From Luteimicrobium sp042670205 (lineage in GTDB: Bacteria > Actinomycetota > Actinomycetes > Actinomycetales > Cellulomonadaceae), in contig NZ_JBHUWD010000009.1 in NCBI RefSeq assembly GCF_042670205.1, positions 39,792 to 103,791 of the forward strand: a stretch of DNA of 64,000 nt. Reading direction: 5' to 3'. Both the position numbers and the translations under genes were made by a program. Below the pieces are notes generated by a model. The model was not told where the DNA came from and made no database searches. It saw only the letters and a list, made by a program, of their open reading frames with translations. This document shows, piece by piece, positions 8,340 through 17,272 of this stretch; positions within the stretch are counted from its first letter, which is position 1, and the number at the start of each line of letters is the position of its first letter.

Positions 8340-9331
8340 ACACGCCGCCGGTCGAGGTGCACGACCTGCACAAGAGCTTCGGTACGGTCCACGCGCTCGA
8401 CGGCCTGGACCTCCGGGTCGAGCCCGGCCAGGTCGCCGGGTTCCTCGGGCCCAACGGCGCGGGCAAGTCGACGACGATCCGCGTCCTGCTCGGGCTCCTG
8501 CACGCCGACTCGGGCACCGCCCGGCTGTTCGGCAAGGACCCGTGGACGGACGGCGTCGGGCTGCACGAGCGCCTCGCCTACGTGCCCGGCGACGTCACGC
8601 TGTGGCCGCAGCTCACGGGCGGCGAGACCATCGACCTCCTGCTGCGCCTGCGCGGCGTGCGGCCCGACCCGGCCCGCAAGGCCCGCATGCTGCACCGGTT
8701 CGAGCTCGACCCGACCAAGCGCACGCGCACGTACTCCAAGGGCAACCGGCAGAAGGTCGCGCTCGTCGCCGCGTTCTGCGCCGACGTCGAGCTGCTCGTG
8801 CTCGACGAGCCGACGTCGGGGCTCGACCCGCTCATGCAGGCCGTGTTCCAGGACTCGGTCCGCGAGGCCACGGAGGCCGGCACGAGCGTGCTGCTCTCGA
8901 GCCACGTGCTCGCCGAGGTCGAGGCGCTGTGCGACACCGTGACGATCATCCGGGCCGGCCGCACCATGCAGACGGGGACGCTCGCCGAGCTCCGGCACCT
9001 CACGCGGTCCGCCGTGAGCGCGCGCGTCGACGACCCGGCCGCGGCCCGCGACGCGCTCGCCCGCATCGACGGCGTCCACGACGTCACGGTGCCCGACCCC
9101 TCCGGCAGCACGGTCATCTTCCACCTCGACGACACCGCCACCCCGGACGCCACCCGGGCCCTCGGCGAGCTGGGGGCGCACGGCCTGACGGTCTCGCCGC
9201 CGTCGCTCGAGGAGCTGTTCCTGCGGCAGTACGGCGACGAGCTCGAGCTCCTCGAGGACGACGGCCCTTCCGACTCCGTGGGCGCCGCGAGGCGCGGCTC
9301 CGCGCGCAAGGCCCCGGCGGTCGAGCGATGA
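8336..9331 (+). CDS. ABC exporter ATP-binding protein
   Basis: A 331-residue ATPase. Walker A GPNGAGKST is at residues 38-46, the variant signature YSKGNRQK at 133-140 in place of LSGGQ, and Walker B LLVLDEPT at 153-160, followed by SSHVLAEVEALCD as the H-loop. The C-terminal ~80-residue extension is the usual accessory domain of antibiotic-efflux ATPases (DrrA-like). ATGA overlaps link it to the TetR gene upstream and the permease downstream, so it powers that permease at the membrane. Confidence 0.93.
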   Translation: MNTPPVEVHDLHKSFGTVHALDGLDLRVEPGQVAGFLGPNGAGKSTTIRVLLGLLHADSGTARLFGKDPWTDGVGLHERLAYVPGDVTLWPQLTGGETIDLLLRLRGVRPDPARKARMLHRFELDPTKRTRTYSKGNRQKVALVAAFCADVELLVLDEPTSGLDPLMQAVFQDSVREATEAGTSVLLSSHVLAEVEALCDTVTIIRAGRTMQTGTLAELRHLTRSAVSARVDDPAAARDALARIDGVHDVTVPDPSGSTVIFHLDDTATPDATRALGELGAHGLTVSPPSLEELFLRQYGDELELLEDDGPSDSVGAARRGSARKAPAVER

Positions 9332-11016
9332 CGACGACGACCGCCCCCGCCACCCCCGCGCCCTCGCGGGCCGGGTCGAGCGTCTGGCCCGGGCGCCCTC
9401 TCGCGGGGACGGGCCTCCTGCTGCGGCTGGCCCTGCGCCGGGACCGCGTCGTCCTGCCCGTGACCGTCGTGGTGCTCGTCGCGACGTTCGCCGTCACGCT
9501 CGCCTCGGTGAGCACCGCGTACGGCACGCAGGCCGACCGCGACTCCGCCGCCGCGACCCTCGGCACCAACGCGGCGTTCCGGGTGCTCCTGGGGCCGCTC
9601 GAGAACACCCAGTCCGTCGCGAGCGTCGGACAGTGGCGCATCGGGCTGTTCATGCTCGTGGTCGTGGGAGTCCTGACCGCGATGACCGTGGTCCGCCACA
9701 CGCGCAAGGAGGAGGAGGCCGAGCGCCTCGAGCTCGTGCGCGCCGCGCCCGTGGGCGCGCTCGCCCCGCTCGCCGCCGGCACGATCGTCGCGACGATCCT
9801 CAGCGTCGTCACCGCCCTCGGCATGGCGGGCTCGCTGGCGGCGGTGGCCGAGGCGCCCGGCGACGGCGCCGGCGCGGTCGCGGTCGGGGTCCAGTACCTC
9901 GCGATCGGCCTCGCCGGTGCGGGGCTCGGCGCAGTCGGCGCGCAGGTCGCCACGGTCTCACGGACCGCGACGACGATCGCCGTGCTCGTGCTCGTCGCGG
10001 GCTACGCGTTGCGCGGCATCGCCGACGTCCAGGACGGGCTCGGCTGGCTGCGCTGGCTCTCGCCCGTCGGCTGGGCCGAGCAGATGGACCCGTTCGGCAC
10101 GAACTCCTACGCCCCGGCGCTGCTGAGCCTCGCGCTCGCCGTGGCGGGCGTCGGGGTCGCGGCGCGGCTCGCCGTCGGGCGGGACGTCGGAGCAGGCGTG
10201 CTCCAGCCGCGGCCCGGCCCTGCGGACGCGCCGAGGCTCGACTCGTCGCTCGCGCTCACGCGCCGCCTCCAGGGGGCGTCGCTCGCGTCGTGGGCCTACG
10301 CCGTCGGGGCGTACTGCTTCCTGCTCGGCCTGATCCTCAGCTCTGCCGACGACCTCGTCGGGGGCAACGCCGACGCCGCCAAGCTCATCGAGCAGCTCGG
10401 GGGCACGGGCCGGCTCCAGGACGTCATGACGGCGCTCATCCTCGGCTGGGTCGGCATCGTCGCCGCCGCCTGGACGGTCACCTACGCGACCCAGCTCCGC
10501 GGCGAGGAGTCGTCCGGGCGCGCCGAGGTCCAGCTCACGACCGGCGTGACCCGCGCCCGGTACGTCGGCGTCGCCACCGTCGTGTCGGTCGCCGGGATCG
10601 TGCTGATCCTCGGGGCGGCGGGGGTGCTCATGGGCCTCGGCCACGCCCTCACCGGCGGCTCGTGGGGCAGCGCGTTCGGCGACGCCGTCGGGGGTGCCGT
10701 GGTCCAGGTCCCGGCCGCGCTCGTGGTCGGCGGGGTCGTGCTCGCGTGCTACGCGTGGTGGCCGCGGCTCGTCGCGCTGGGCTGGGGCGTGATCACGGTG
10801 ATCCTCCTGCTCGAGCTGGTCGGCGACGCGCTGAACCTGCCGCAGTGGGTCCTCGACCTGTCGCCGTTCACGCACACGCCGCGCGTACCGCTCGACGACG
10901 CGCAGGCGGTCCCCCTGGTCGTGCTGACGCTCGTCGCGGTCGCGTTCTACGCCGTCGGATACGCGCGCTTCGCCGGCGCGGCCGGCGTCCACCGGCGCGA
11001 CCTCCCGGCCGTCTGA
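9328..11016 (+). CDS. ABC exporter permease (polyketide/drug exporter type)
   Basis: A 562-residue integral membrane protein with about 12 hydrophobic segments in two similar halves; the second half begins near RLQGASLASWAYAVGAYCF. This double-length form resembles the 'exporter of polyketide antibiotics' permeases (COG3559 type). The N-terminus is a short Thr/Pro/Ala tail. ATG 9328 overlaps the ATPase stop. With the upstream ATPase and TetR it forms a self-regulated efflux system. No biosynthetic genes are nearby, so self-resistance is less likely than uptake of foreign compounds being countered. Confidence 0.88.
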   Translation: MTTTTAPATPAPSRAGSSVWPGRPLAGTGLLLRLALRRDRVVLPVTVVVLVATFAVTLASVSTAYGTQADRDSAAATLGTNAAFRVLLGPLENTQSVASVGQWRIGLFMLVVVGVLTAMTVVRHTRKEEEAERLELVRAAPVGALAPLAAGTIVATILSVVTALGMAGSLAAVAEAPGDGAGAVAVGVQYLAIGLAGAGLGAVGAQVATVSRTATTIAVLVLVAGYALRGIADVQDGLGWLRWLSPVGWAEQMDPFGTNSYAPALLSLALAVAGVGVAARLAVGRDVGAGVLQPRPGPADAPRLDSSLALTRRLQGASLASWAYAVGAYCFLLGLILSSADDLVGGNADAAKLIEQLGGTGRLQDVMTALILGWVGIVAAAWTVTYATQLRGEESSGRAEVQLTTGVTRARYVGVATVVSVAGIVLILGAAGVLMGLGHALTGGSWGSAFGDAVGGAVVQVPAALVVGGVVLACYAWWPRLVALGWGVITVILLLELVGDALNLPQWVLDLSPFTHTPRVPLDDAQAVPLVVLTLVAVAFYAVGYARFAGAAGVHRRDLPAV

Positions 11017-11085
11017 GTGCCAGGGCGCAGCACGCTCACGGCATCTTCACGGGCAACCCGCAGGTCTTTTCGTAGACTTCCGCGC

Positions 11086-11382
11086 ATGATCTTCAAAGCC
11101 GTGGGAGACGGTCGCCCCTATCCGGACCACGGCAAGGTCACGCCCAAGGACTGGGCGGACGTCCCGCCGCGCATGGTCCGGCTCGACGAGCTCGTCACCA
11201 CCAAGCGCACCCTCAACCTCGACAACCTGCTCTCGGAGGACTCGACGTTCTACGGCGACCTGTTCGCGCACGTCGTCGAGTACAAGGGCGTCCTGTACCT
11301 CGAGGACGGGCTGCACCGTGCCGTACGGGCGGCGCTCCAGCAGCGGCCCGCACTGCACGCACGAGTTCTGGTCCTCACGTAA
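11086..11382 (+). CDS. Conserved actinobacterial protein, VapB-type annotation
   Basis: A 98-residue protein beginning MIFKAVGDGRPYPDHG and containing VRLDELVTTKRTLNLD and YLEDGLHRAVRAALQQR. This family is widely conserved in actinobacteria and is often annotated 'VapB family antitoxin', but no PIN-domain toxin is encoded beside it, so a toxin-antitoxin role is doubtful here. The next gene encodes a LytR_C protein, a pairing I recall from related genomes. Function unknown. Confidence 0.75.
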   Translation: MIFKAVGDGRPYPDHGKVTPKDWADVPPRMVRLDELVTTKRTLNLDNLLSEDSTFYGDLFAHVVEYKGVLYLEDGLHRAVRAALQQRPALHARVLVLT

Positions 11383-11447
11383 CGATTCGCCCACAGGCCC
11401 AGCGTGCCCGGTGGGCTCAGGGGCCCTCGACCTCGTACGCTCGTCGC

Positions 11448-12089
11448 GTGGCGAACCAGCACCAACCCCCGACCCCGCGCGAGCTGCGGCGCCGCCACAT
11501 GCACGAGCGCCAGGCCGTCGTCTTCGGTGTGCTGCTCGCGGCCCTCGCCCTCGTCGGGGTCGGGGCCGCCGGGATCATGACCGGCGCCATCAGCTCGCCC
11601 TTCAGCAAGCCCATCGCGACCCCCACGCAGAAGGACGACGCGATGACCACGGCGGTGCCCTGCCTGCCGAAGGGCACCAAGCCGGTCAAGTATTCCGAGA
11701 TCACGCTCAACGTGTACAACGCGTCGGGCCAGCCCGGTCTGGCGCGGAGCACCGCCGACGCCCTCACGGAGCGCGGGTTCACCATCAAGAAGGTGGGCAA
11801 CGACTCGTCCAAGATCGTGGCGCCGCGGGTCGTCTTCGGCAAGCGCGGCCTGTACCGGGCGTACACGGTGGCGGCGCAGCTCAAGGACGCGAAGCTCGCG
11901 TACGACGGCCGCAAGGACGGGAGCGTCGACGTCGTCCTCGGCACCGAGTCGCACGTGCTGCTCGCGACCAAGGACGTGCACCTGAACGCCAAGAAGGCCA
12001 TGAAGTCGGCGCCGGGCTGCGTCCCGCTCGCGAAGGTCACGCCGCTGCCGGCGGCCCCGAAGGCGACGCCCAAGTCCACGAGCAAGTGA
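11448..12089 (+). CDS. Membrane-anchored LytR C-terminal domain protein
   Basis: A 213-residue protein from GTG 11448. A basic N-terminus (RELRRRHMHERQ) is followed by one transmembrane segment at about residues 25-48 (AVVFGVLLAALALVGVGAAG). The extracellular part holds a LytR_C fold (ITLNVYNASGQPGLARSTAD, then RGFTI and DVVLGT), the C-terminal module found in LytR-CpsA-Psr proteins and in small stand-alone proteins like this one. A Pro/Lys/Thr-rich tail ends it. Probably a cell-envelope protein; no catalytic LCP domain is present. Confidence 0.82.
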   Translation: MANQHQPPTPRELRRRHMHERQAVVFGVLLAALALVGVGAAGIMTGAISSPFSKPIATPTQKDDAMTTAVPCLPKGTKPVKYSEITLNVYNASGQPGLARSTADALTERGFTIKKVGNDSSKIVAPRVVFGKRGLYRAYTVAAQLKDAKLAYDGRKDGSVDVVLGTESHVLLATKDVHLNAKKAMKSAPGCVPLAKVTPLPAAPKATPKSTSK

Positions 12090-12123
12090 GCCCGGGCGGG
12101 CGCGCGCCAACTAGGGTCACGGC

Positions 12124-12756
12124 GTGACCACACCGCCCGCACCGCCGCTGCCGATCCGGCCCGTCCGCGCCGACGACCCCGCCGAGGTCGACCGCATCTA
12201 CGACATCTGCCTGCGCACCGGGGCGTCCGGCGAGGACGCGACGGGGCAGTTCGCCGACCCCCGCCTGCTGGGCGAGGTCTACGCGGGCCCGTACGTGCGG
12301 TTCGCGCCGGAGCTCGCGTTCGTGCTCGACGGCGGCGCTGACGCCGGGCCCGTCGGGTACGTCCTGGGCGTCGCCGACACGGCCGCGTTCGAGGACGAGC
12401 TCGAGCGGTCCTGGTGGCCGGGGCTCCGCCGTCGGTACCCGCTCGGCAGGTTCCCCGAGGGCAGCCCCGACGCGGGCGTCGTCGGGCTGATCCACGAACC
12501 CCGACGCACCCCGCCCGGGCTGCTCCACGCCTACCCGGCCCACCTGCACATCGACGTGCTGCCGGACGCGCAGGGCGGCGGGAACGGGCGGCGCCTCATC
12601 GAGACCCTCACGGACGCGCTGCGCGCCGCGGGCGCACGAGGCGTGCACCTCGGCGTCGCCGCAGACAACGTCAAGGCCCAGGGCTTCTACGAGCACCTCG
12701 GGTTCCGCCGCGTCGAGCAGGCCGACGGCCACGTGTACGGTCTGCGCCTCTCCTGA
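12124..12756 (+). CDS. GNAT family N-acetyltransferase
   Basis: A 210-residue acetyltransferase from GTG 12124. LPIRPVRADDPAEVDRIYDI starts the fold. The acetyl-CoA pyrophosphate loop appears as PDAQGGGNGRRLI (Q/R-x-x-G-x-G/A), and ADNVKAQGFYEHLGFRRV is the C-terminal GNAT motif. The ~60-residue insertion between strands 2 and 4 (WWPGLRRRYPLG and following) is typical of a subgroup that also occurs fused to O-GlcNAcase-like proteins. Substrate unknown. It is followed by a long palindrome and converges on the LLM oxidoreductase gene. Confidence 0.85.
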   Translation: MTTPPAPPLPIRPVRADDPAEVDRIYDICLRTGASGEDATGQFADPRLLGEVYAGPYVRFAPELAFVLDGGADAGPVGYVLGVADTAAFEDELERSWWPGLRRRYPLGRFPEGSPDAGVVGLIHEPRRTPPGLLHAYPAHLHIDVLPDAQGGGNGRRLIETLTDALRAAGARGVHLGVAADNVKAQGFYEHLGFRRVEQADGHVYGLRLS

Positions 12757-12773
12757 GCGCCGCCCGGGGACTT

Positions 12774-12813
12774 GTCAGAACGTGGTGCACGGTGACGTGC
12801 ACCACGTTCTGAC
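12774..12813. terminator. Long palindrome between convergent genes
   Basis: Arms 12774-12790 and 12797-12813 are exact 17-bp complements around the 6-nt loop GGTGAC. The element sits between the GNAT gene (+) and the LLM gene (-), so bidirectional termination is plausible. There is no T-run. The arm starts GTCAGAA, like the 1200-1241 palindrome. Confidence 0.75.
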
Positions 12814-12834
12814 GACTCAGGGACGGGTCGTGAG

Positions 12835-13770
12835 TCAGGACAGGCGCGGCACCACCTCACGCGCGACGAGGTCGAGGTGGTCGAGGTCCTGGAGGTCGAG
12901 GGTCTGCAGGTACAGCCGGCTCGCCCCGGCCGCCCGCACGCGCTCGATCACCGCGACGGCCTCGTCGACCGTCCCGGCGATGCCGTGCTCGCGCAGCTCC
13001 TCGGGCTCGCGCCCGATCGCGGCTGCCCGGCGACGGAACTCCGCCTCGTCCGCGCCGACGCACAGCACGAGCGCTGCGGAGTAGCGCAGCTCGTCGGGGT
13101 CGCGCTCGATCGCCTCGCACGCCTCCCGGACGCGACCGAACAGCGTCGGGATGTCGTCGAGCTCGGGGAACGACGCGTTGTACTCGGACGCGAACCGGGC
13201 CGCGAGCGCCGGCGTGCGCTTCGGGCCGCTCCCGCCGACGATCACGGGCACGCGCGCCTGGACGGGCTTGGGCAGCGCGGGCGAGTCGACGACCTGGTAG
13301 AGGTCGCCGTCGAACGAGTACGAACCGCCCGCCGGCGTGGACCAGAGCCCGGTGACGATCTCGAGCTGCTCGGTGAGGTGGTCCATGCGGTTCTTGGGGT
13401 ACGGGATGCCGTAGGCGGCGTGCTCGCGCTCGAACCACCCGGCGCCGAGCCCGAGCTCGACGCGACCGCCGGACATCTGGTCGACCTGCGCGACCTGGAT
13501 CGCGAGGACGCCCGGGTAGCGGAACGTGACGGGCGAGACGAGGGTGCCGAGGCGGATGCGCTCGGTGTCGCGGGCGAGGCCGGCGAGCGTCGTCCAGGCG
13601 TCGGTCGGGCCGGGGAGCCCGTCGGTGCCCATGGCGAGGTAGTGGTCGGAGCGGAAGAACGCGTCGAACCCGAGGCGCTCGGTCGCCTGCGCGACGGCGA
13701 GGAGGTCGTCGTAGGTGGCGCCCTGCTGGGGCTCGGTGAAGACACGGAGCTGGAAGGGGTGATCGGTCAT
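12835..13770 (-). CDS. LLM class F420-dependent oxidoreductase
   Basis: A 311-residue luciferase-like TIM-barrel protein. FQLRVFTEPQQGATYDDLLA, FFRSDHYLAMG, LGTLVSPVTFRYP and ELGLGAGWFEREH are the successive barrel motifs of F420-dependent LLM enzymes (TIGR03560-like). Such enzymes use reduced deazaflavin or flavin to reduce small molecules; the substrate is not predictable. ATG 13770 has an AGGACG ribosome site. Transcribed alone and divergent from the membrane glycosyltransferase gene. Confidence 0.88.
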   Translation of the reverse strand: MTDHPFQLRVFTEPQQGATYDDLLAVAQATERLGFDAFFRSDHYLAMGTDGLPGPTDAWTTLAGLARDTERIRLGTLVSPVTFRYPGVLAIQVAQVDQMSGGRVELGLGAGWFEREHAAYGIPYPKNRMDHLTEQLEIVTGLWSTPAGGSYSFDGDLYQVVDSPALPKPVQARVPVIVGGSGPKRTPALAARFASEYNASFPELDDIPTLFGRVREACEAIERDPDELRYSAALVLCVGADEAEFRRRAAAIGREPEELREHGIAGTVDEAVAVIERVRAAGASRLYLQTLDLQDLDHLDLVAREVVPRLS

Positions 13771-13845
13771 GCGTCCTACTCTGCCGCACCGGCGCGCCGT
13801 CGCCGCGTGGGCACGAGCCCAGGCTGCGCCGCTAGGGTTTGGCCC

Positions 13846-15300
13846 ATGACCGAGCCCGCGTCGACCGAGTCCGCGGGCTCCGACCCCGTCAAGCCCTCGT
13901 CTCCCCCGGCACCCGAGGGCGCTCGTGCGCTGCTGCTCGCCGCGACGGGGCGGACGGGCGTGTGGGTCGCGTTCGTCGTCGTGCACGCCGTGCTGTTCTG
14001 GGAGGCGAGCCACCACGCCCAGGCCCTGTTCGGGGACCCGGAGCTCTACCGGCAGTGGGCGGCCGGCGGCGTCCAGGACGGGGTGTGGCCGGTCCTGGAC
14101 ATCTCGTGGGTCTACCCGATCGGGGCGCTCGTCCCGGTGACGCTGCCCGCGCTCGTCTCCGCCGACGGCGAGGCGTACCGGTACCTCTTCATGGTCCTCG
14201 TCGCGGTGGTCGACGGGCTCGCACTCGGGTCGCTGCTGCACGCGGGTCGGGGACGGACGCTCGGGGCGTGGTGGTGGCTGGTCTTCCTGCTCTTCCTCGG
14301 GCCGATCACGCTGGTGCGCCTGGACGGCATCTCCGCCGCGCTGACGGTGATCGCGCTCGCCCAGCTGATCCCGTCGCGCAAGAACCCGGACGGGCGCGTG
14401 AGCGTGGCGAGCGCCGTGGCTGCGGCGGGGGCGTGGGTCAAGGTCGCGCCGGGCGCCGTGCTCGTGCCGCTGGCCCTGACGGCGCGGCGACCGTGGCGCC
14501 GCGTGGTGCTGCCCGCGGTCGCGGTGACCGCCGTCGTCGTGGGGCTCGCCGAGCTCGGGGGCGCGGGCTCGCGCGTGCTCGGCTTCTGGGGGACGCAGGA
14601 CTCTCGCGGGCTTCAGGTCGAGTCGGGGGCGGCCACGCCGTTCTCCCTCGCCCGCCTGTGGAGCGGCGAGTACCGGGTGTTCTACAACGCGCCCCTGAAC
14701 GTCCTCGAGATCACCGGACCCGGGACGGCGTGGTTCGCGCAGGCGCTCGACGTGCTCCTGCTGGCCGCCGTGGTGCTCGCGACGGTCGTGACGTGGCGCG
14801 CGGCGGTCCGGCTCCGGCGCGACGTGCCCGGCGAGGCCGAGCGCCGGACCCCGCAGCTCGAGCTCGTCCTCCTGTCGACGCTCGCGCTCACGCTCGTGCT
14901 GTTCGCGTTCGACAAGGTCGGGTCGCCGCAGTACGTCGCCTGGTTCGCACCGCCGGTCGCCGTCGCGCTGACGGCGCTCCGCACGCCCTCCTGGCCCGGC
15001 CGACGGCGCAGCACCGGCCCGCACCAGGCCAGCGCCGACGTGTGGGGCGTGTTCGCGCTCGCGCTCCTCGTCGTCGCCCTGCTGACGCACCGGCTGTTCC
15101 CCGACCACTACGACGAGTTCCTCGGCGCGCGCCCGTTCGACACCGTGCTGGAAGCGGTCCGCAACGTCCTCGTGCTGGCGCTCGCGGTGGGCTCGCTCGT
15201 CCTGCTGGGCCGGCATGCCCGCCGCGGGATGACCGGGTCGTCCGGGTCGCCCGATTCCCAGGACGCCCGGTACCGGGAGAGTTCCGCCGACGCGTCCTGA
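13846..15300 (+). CDS. GT-C/GT87-like integral membrane glycosyltransferase
   Basis: A 484-residue polytopic protein with about 10 hydrophobic helices. An early loop after the first helix carries GDPELYRQWAAG, an Asp-containing motif placed as in GT-C fold mannosyltransferases (DUF2029/GT87). AWVKVAPGAVLVPLAL and QYVAWFAPPVAVALT also fit that group. Such enzymes transfer sugars from polyprenyl-phosphate donors on the outer face of the membrane for lipoglycans or glycoproteins. The C-terminus is cytoplasmic, Ser/Asp-rich and disordered. Acceptor unknown. Confidence 0.75.
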   Translation: MTEPASTESAGSDPVKPSSPPAPEGARALLLAATGRTGVWVAFVVVHAVLFWEASHHAQALFGDPELYRQWAAGGVQDGVWPVLDISWVYPIGALVPVTLPALVSADGEAYRYLFMVLVAVVDGLALGSLLHAGRGRTLGAWWWLVFLLFLGPITLVRLDGISAALTVIALAQLIPSRKNPDGRVSVASAVAAAGAWVKVAPGAVLVPLALTARRPWRRVVLPAVAVTAVVVGLAELGGAGSRVLGFWGTQDSRGLQVESGAATPFSLARLWSGEYRVFYNAPLNVLEITGPGTAWFAQALDVLLLAAVVLATVVTWRAAVRLRRDVPGEAERRTPQLELVLLSTLALTLVLFAFDKVGSPQYVAWFAPPVAVALTALRTPSWPGRRRSTGPHQASADVWGVFALALLVVALLTHRLFPDHYDEFLGARPFDTVLEAVRNVLVLALAVGSLVLLGRHARRGMTGSSGSPDSQDARYRESSADAS

Positions 15301-15370
15301 TCTGGTGCAATGGGGCCCACGGTCGCGGCAAGGACGCCGCGAGCCGCGCGTGGATCGAAGGAGATGCACC

Positions 15371-16978
15371 ATGTTCCGTGGCCCCTACGCCGACGTCACG
15401 ATCCCGGACGTCAGCGTGTTCGACTACCTGTTCGCCCACCTCACGGACGACGACCTCGCCCGCACCGCGCTGATCGACGGACCGAGCGGGGCGCGCTGGA
15501 CCTACCGCGACCTGCGTGACCAGGCGGACGCGGTGGCCGGCGCCCTCGCGGCGCGCGGCCTGCGGCCCGGCGACGTCGTCGGGCTGCTGTGCCCCAACAC
15601 CCCGGCGTTCGCCGTCGTGTTCCACGGAGCCCTGCGAGCCGGCCTGACCGTCACGACGATCAACTCCCTGTACACGCCCGACGAGATCGCCGCCCAGCTC
15701 GCCGACTCGTCCGCCCGGCTCCTGATCACCGTCAGCCCCCTCGCCCCGGGCGCGTCCGCGGCAGCGGAGAAGGCCGGGCTGGCCCCGGGCGACGTCGTCG
15801 TGCTGGACGGGCCCGGCGAGGCCGCGGACGAGCACCCCAGCCTGAGGGACTGGCTCACCGCGGGCCATGCCGCGCCGGACGTCACGTTCGACCCCGCCAC
15901 CCACCTCGCCGTCCTCCCCTACTCGTCAGGCACGACGGGCCTGGCGAAGGGCGTCATGCTCACGCACCGCAACCTCGTCGCGAACGTCGCAAAAACGGCG
16001 CCCACGCTCGAGATGGTGCCTGACGACGTCGTCCTCGCGGTCCTCCCGTTCTTCCACATCTACGGCATGACGGTGCTGCTCAACCTGGCCCTGTCGCAGG
16101 GCGCGGCGCTCGTGACCATGCCGCGGTTCGACCTCGAGCAGTTCCTCGCGCTCGTCGAGCAGCACCGCTGCACGTACCTGTTCATCGCCCCGCCCATCGC
16201 CGTCGCCCTCGCCAAGCACCCGCTCGTCGAGGGGCACGACCTGTCGAGCGTGCACACCGTCTTCTCCGGTGCCGCGCCGCTCGACGCCGCGCTCGGTCAC
16301 GCCGTCGAGGCCCGGCTGAGCTGCCGCATGAAGCAGGGCTACGGGATGACCGAGCTGAGCCCCGTCTCGCACGCGATCCCGCCGTCGGTCGACCTCCCGC
16401 TCGACTCGGTCGGCTACACGCTGCCCAACACCGAGTGCAGGCTCCTCGATCCCGCGACCGGCGAGGAGATCCCGCAGCCGGCCACGCCCGACGACGGCGA
16501 GTCGGCCGCCGGAGAGCTCCTCGTCCGCGGACCGCAGGTCATGGCCGGCTACCTGAACAATCCGCAGGCGACGTCCGACACCCTCCAGCCCGACGGGTTC
16601 CTCCACACGGGTGACATCGCGACCGTGACGTCGGACGGCGTCGTGCGGATCGTCGAGCGGCTGAAGGAGCTCATCAAGTACCACGGCTACCAGGTCGCGC
16701 CCGCGGAGCTCGAGGCGCTCCTTCTGAGCAGCCCCGATGTCGCGGACGTCGCCGTGATCGGCGTGCGCGACGAGGACGGCGAGGAGGTGCCCAAGGCGTA
16801 CGTCGTCGTGCAGCCGGGGCGCACGCTCGACGAGCAGGGCGTCAAGGACTTCGTCGCCGCGCGCGTGGCCCCGCACAAGAAGGTGCGGAAGGTCGAGTTC
16901 GTCGAGGCGATCCCCAAGTCGTCGTCGGGGAAGATCCTGCGCAAGGACCTCCGCGCCCGCGAGGCGGGCCGACTCTAA
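15371..16978 (+). CDS. AMP-dependent acyl/aryl-CoA ligase (4CL-like)
   Basis: A 535-residue adenylate-forming enzyme. The phosphate-binding loop YSSGTTGLAKGV, GYGMTELSPVS (A5), LHTGDIATV (A7), IVERLKELIKYHGYQVAP (A8) and the catalytic lysine motif KSSSGKILRK near the C-terminus are all present. The overall pattern resembles 4-coumarate-CoA ligases and related medium/aryl acid ligases more than acetyl-CoA synthetase. ATG 15371 has AAGGAGA upstream. It stands alone, followed by a long nested palindrome. Confidence 0.88.
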   Translation: MFRGPYADVTIPDVSVFDYLFAHLTDDDLARTALIDGPSGARWTYRDLRDQADAVAGALAARGLRPGDVVGLLCPNTPAFAVVFHGALRAGLTVTTINSLYTPDEIAAQLADSSARLLITVSPLAPGASAAAEKAGLAPGDVVVLDGPGEAADEHPSLRDWLTAGHAAPDVTFDPATHLAVLPYSSGTTGLAKGVMLTHRNLVANVAKTAPTLEMVPDDVVLAVLPFFHIYGMTVLLNLALSQGAALVTMPRFDLEQFLALVEQHRCTYLFIAPPIAVALAKHPLVEGHDLSSVHTVFSGAAPLDAALGHAVEARLSCRMKQGYGMTELSPVSHAIPPSVDLPLDSVGYTLPNTECRLLDPATGEEIPQPATPDDGESAAGELLVRGPQVMAGYLNNPQATSDTLQPDGFLHTGDIATVTSDGVVRIVERLKELIKYHGYQVAPAELEALLLSSPDVADVAVIGVRDEDGEEVPKAYVVVQPGRTLDEQGVKDFVAARVAPHKKVRKVEFVEAIPKSSSGKILRKDLRAREAGRL

Positions 16979-17020
16979 CAGCGGCACTCGCCGACCCCGG
17001 CTCCCGAGCCTCGACTCGTT

Positions 17021-17093
17021 CGCCGACGTAGCGCTTCTCGCCTGAGATAGCACGGACTTCGTGCTGATTCAGGCGAGAAGCGCTACGTCGGCG
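17021..17093. repeat. Nested long palindrome, 25-bp outer arms
   Basis: Outer arms 17021-17045 and 17069-17093 are exact 25-bp complements. Inside, AGCACG (17049-17054) pairs with CGTGCT (17060-17065), giving a two-tier hairpin. It lies between the acyl-CoA ligase gene and the chitinase gene, both on the plus strand. The outer arm starts CGCCGACGTAGCG, resembling the start of the 41313 palindrome (CCGACCTGGCG). No T-run follows. Confidence 0.88.
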
Positions 17094-17272
17094 CGCCCGG
17101 CACCGGCTCACCCCGCAGGGGTCCGCGGACGGGCGCCTCTTGTGAGAACGACGGCGCAGGGCTAGCGTCAGGCTTGCGTTCGTTAGGCGCGCTAACACAT
17201 GACGCCGCGCCGCTCGTCGGCGCCGGCGTCGGCACCCGGTCCGTCGACGACGTCGGACCCGAAGGAGAAGCA

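Noticed and set aside
11086..11382. A VapB antitoxin of a toxin-antitoxin module
   Set aside because: No PIN-domain toxin frame is adjacent on either strand; the family name is probably an annotation habit.
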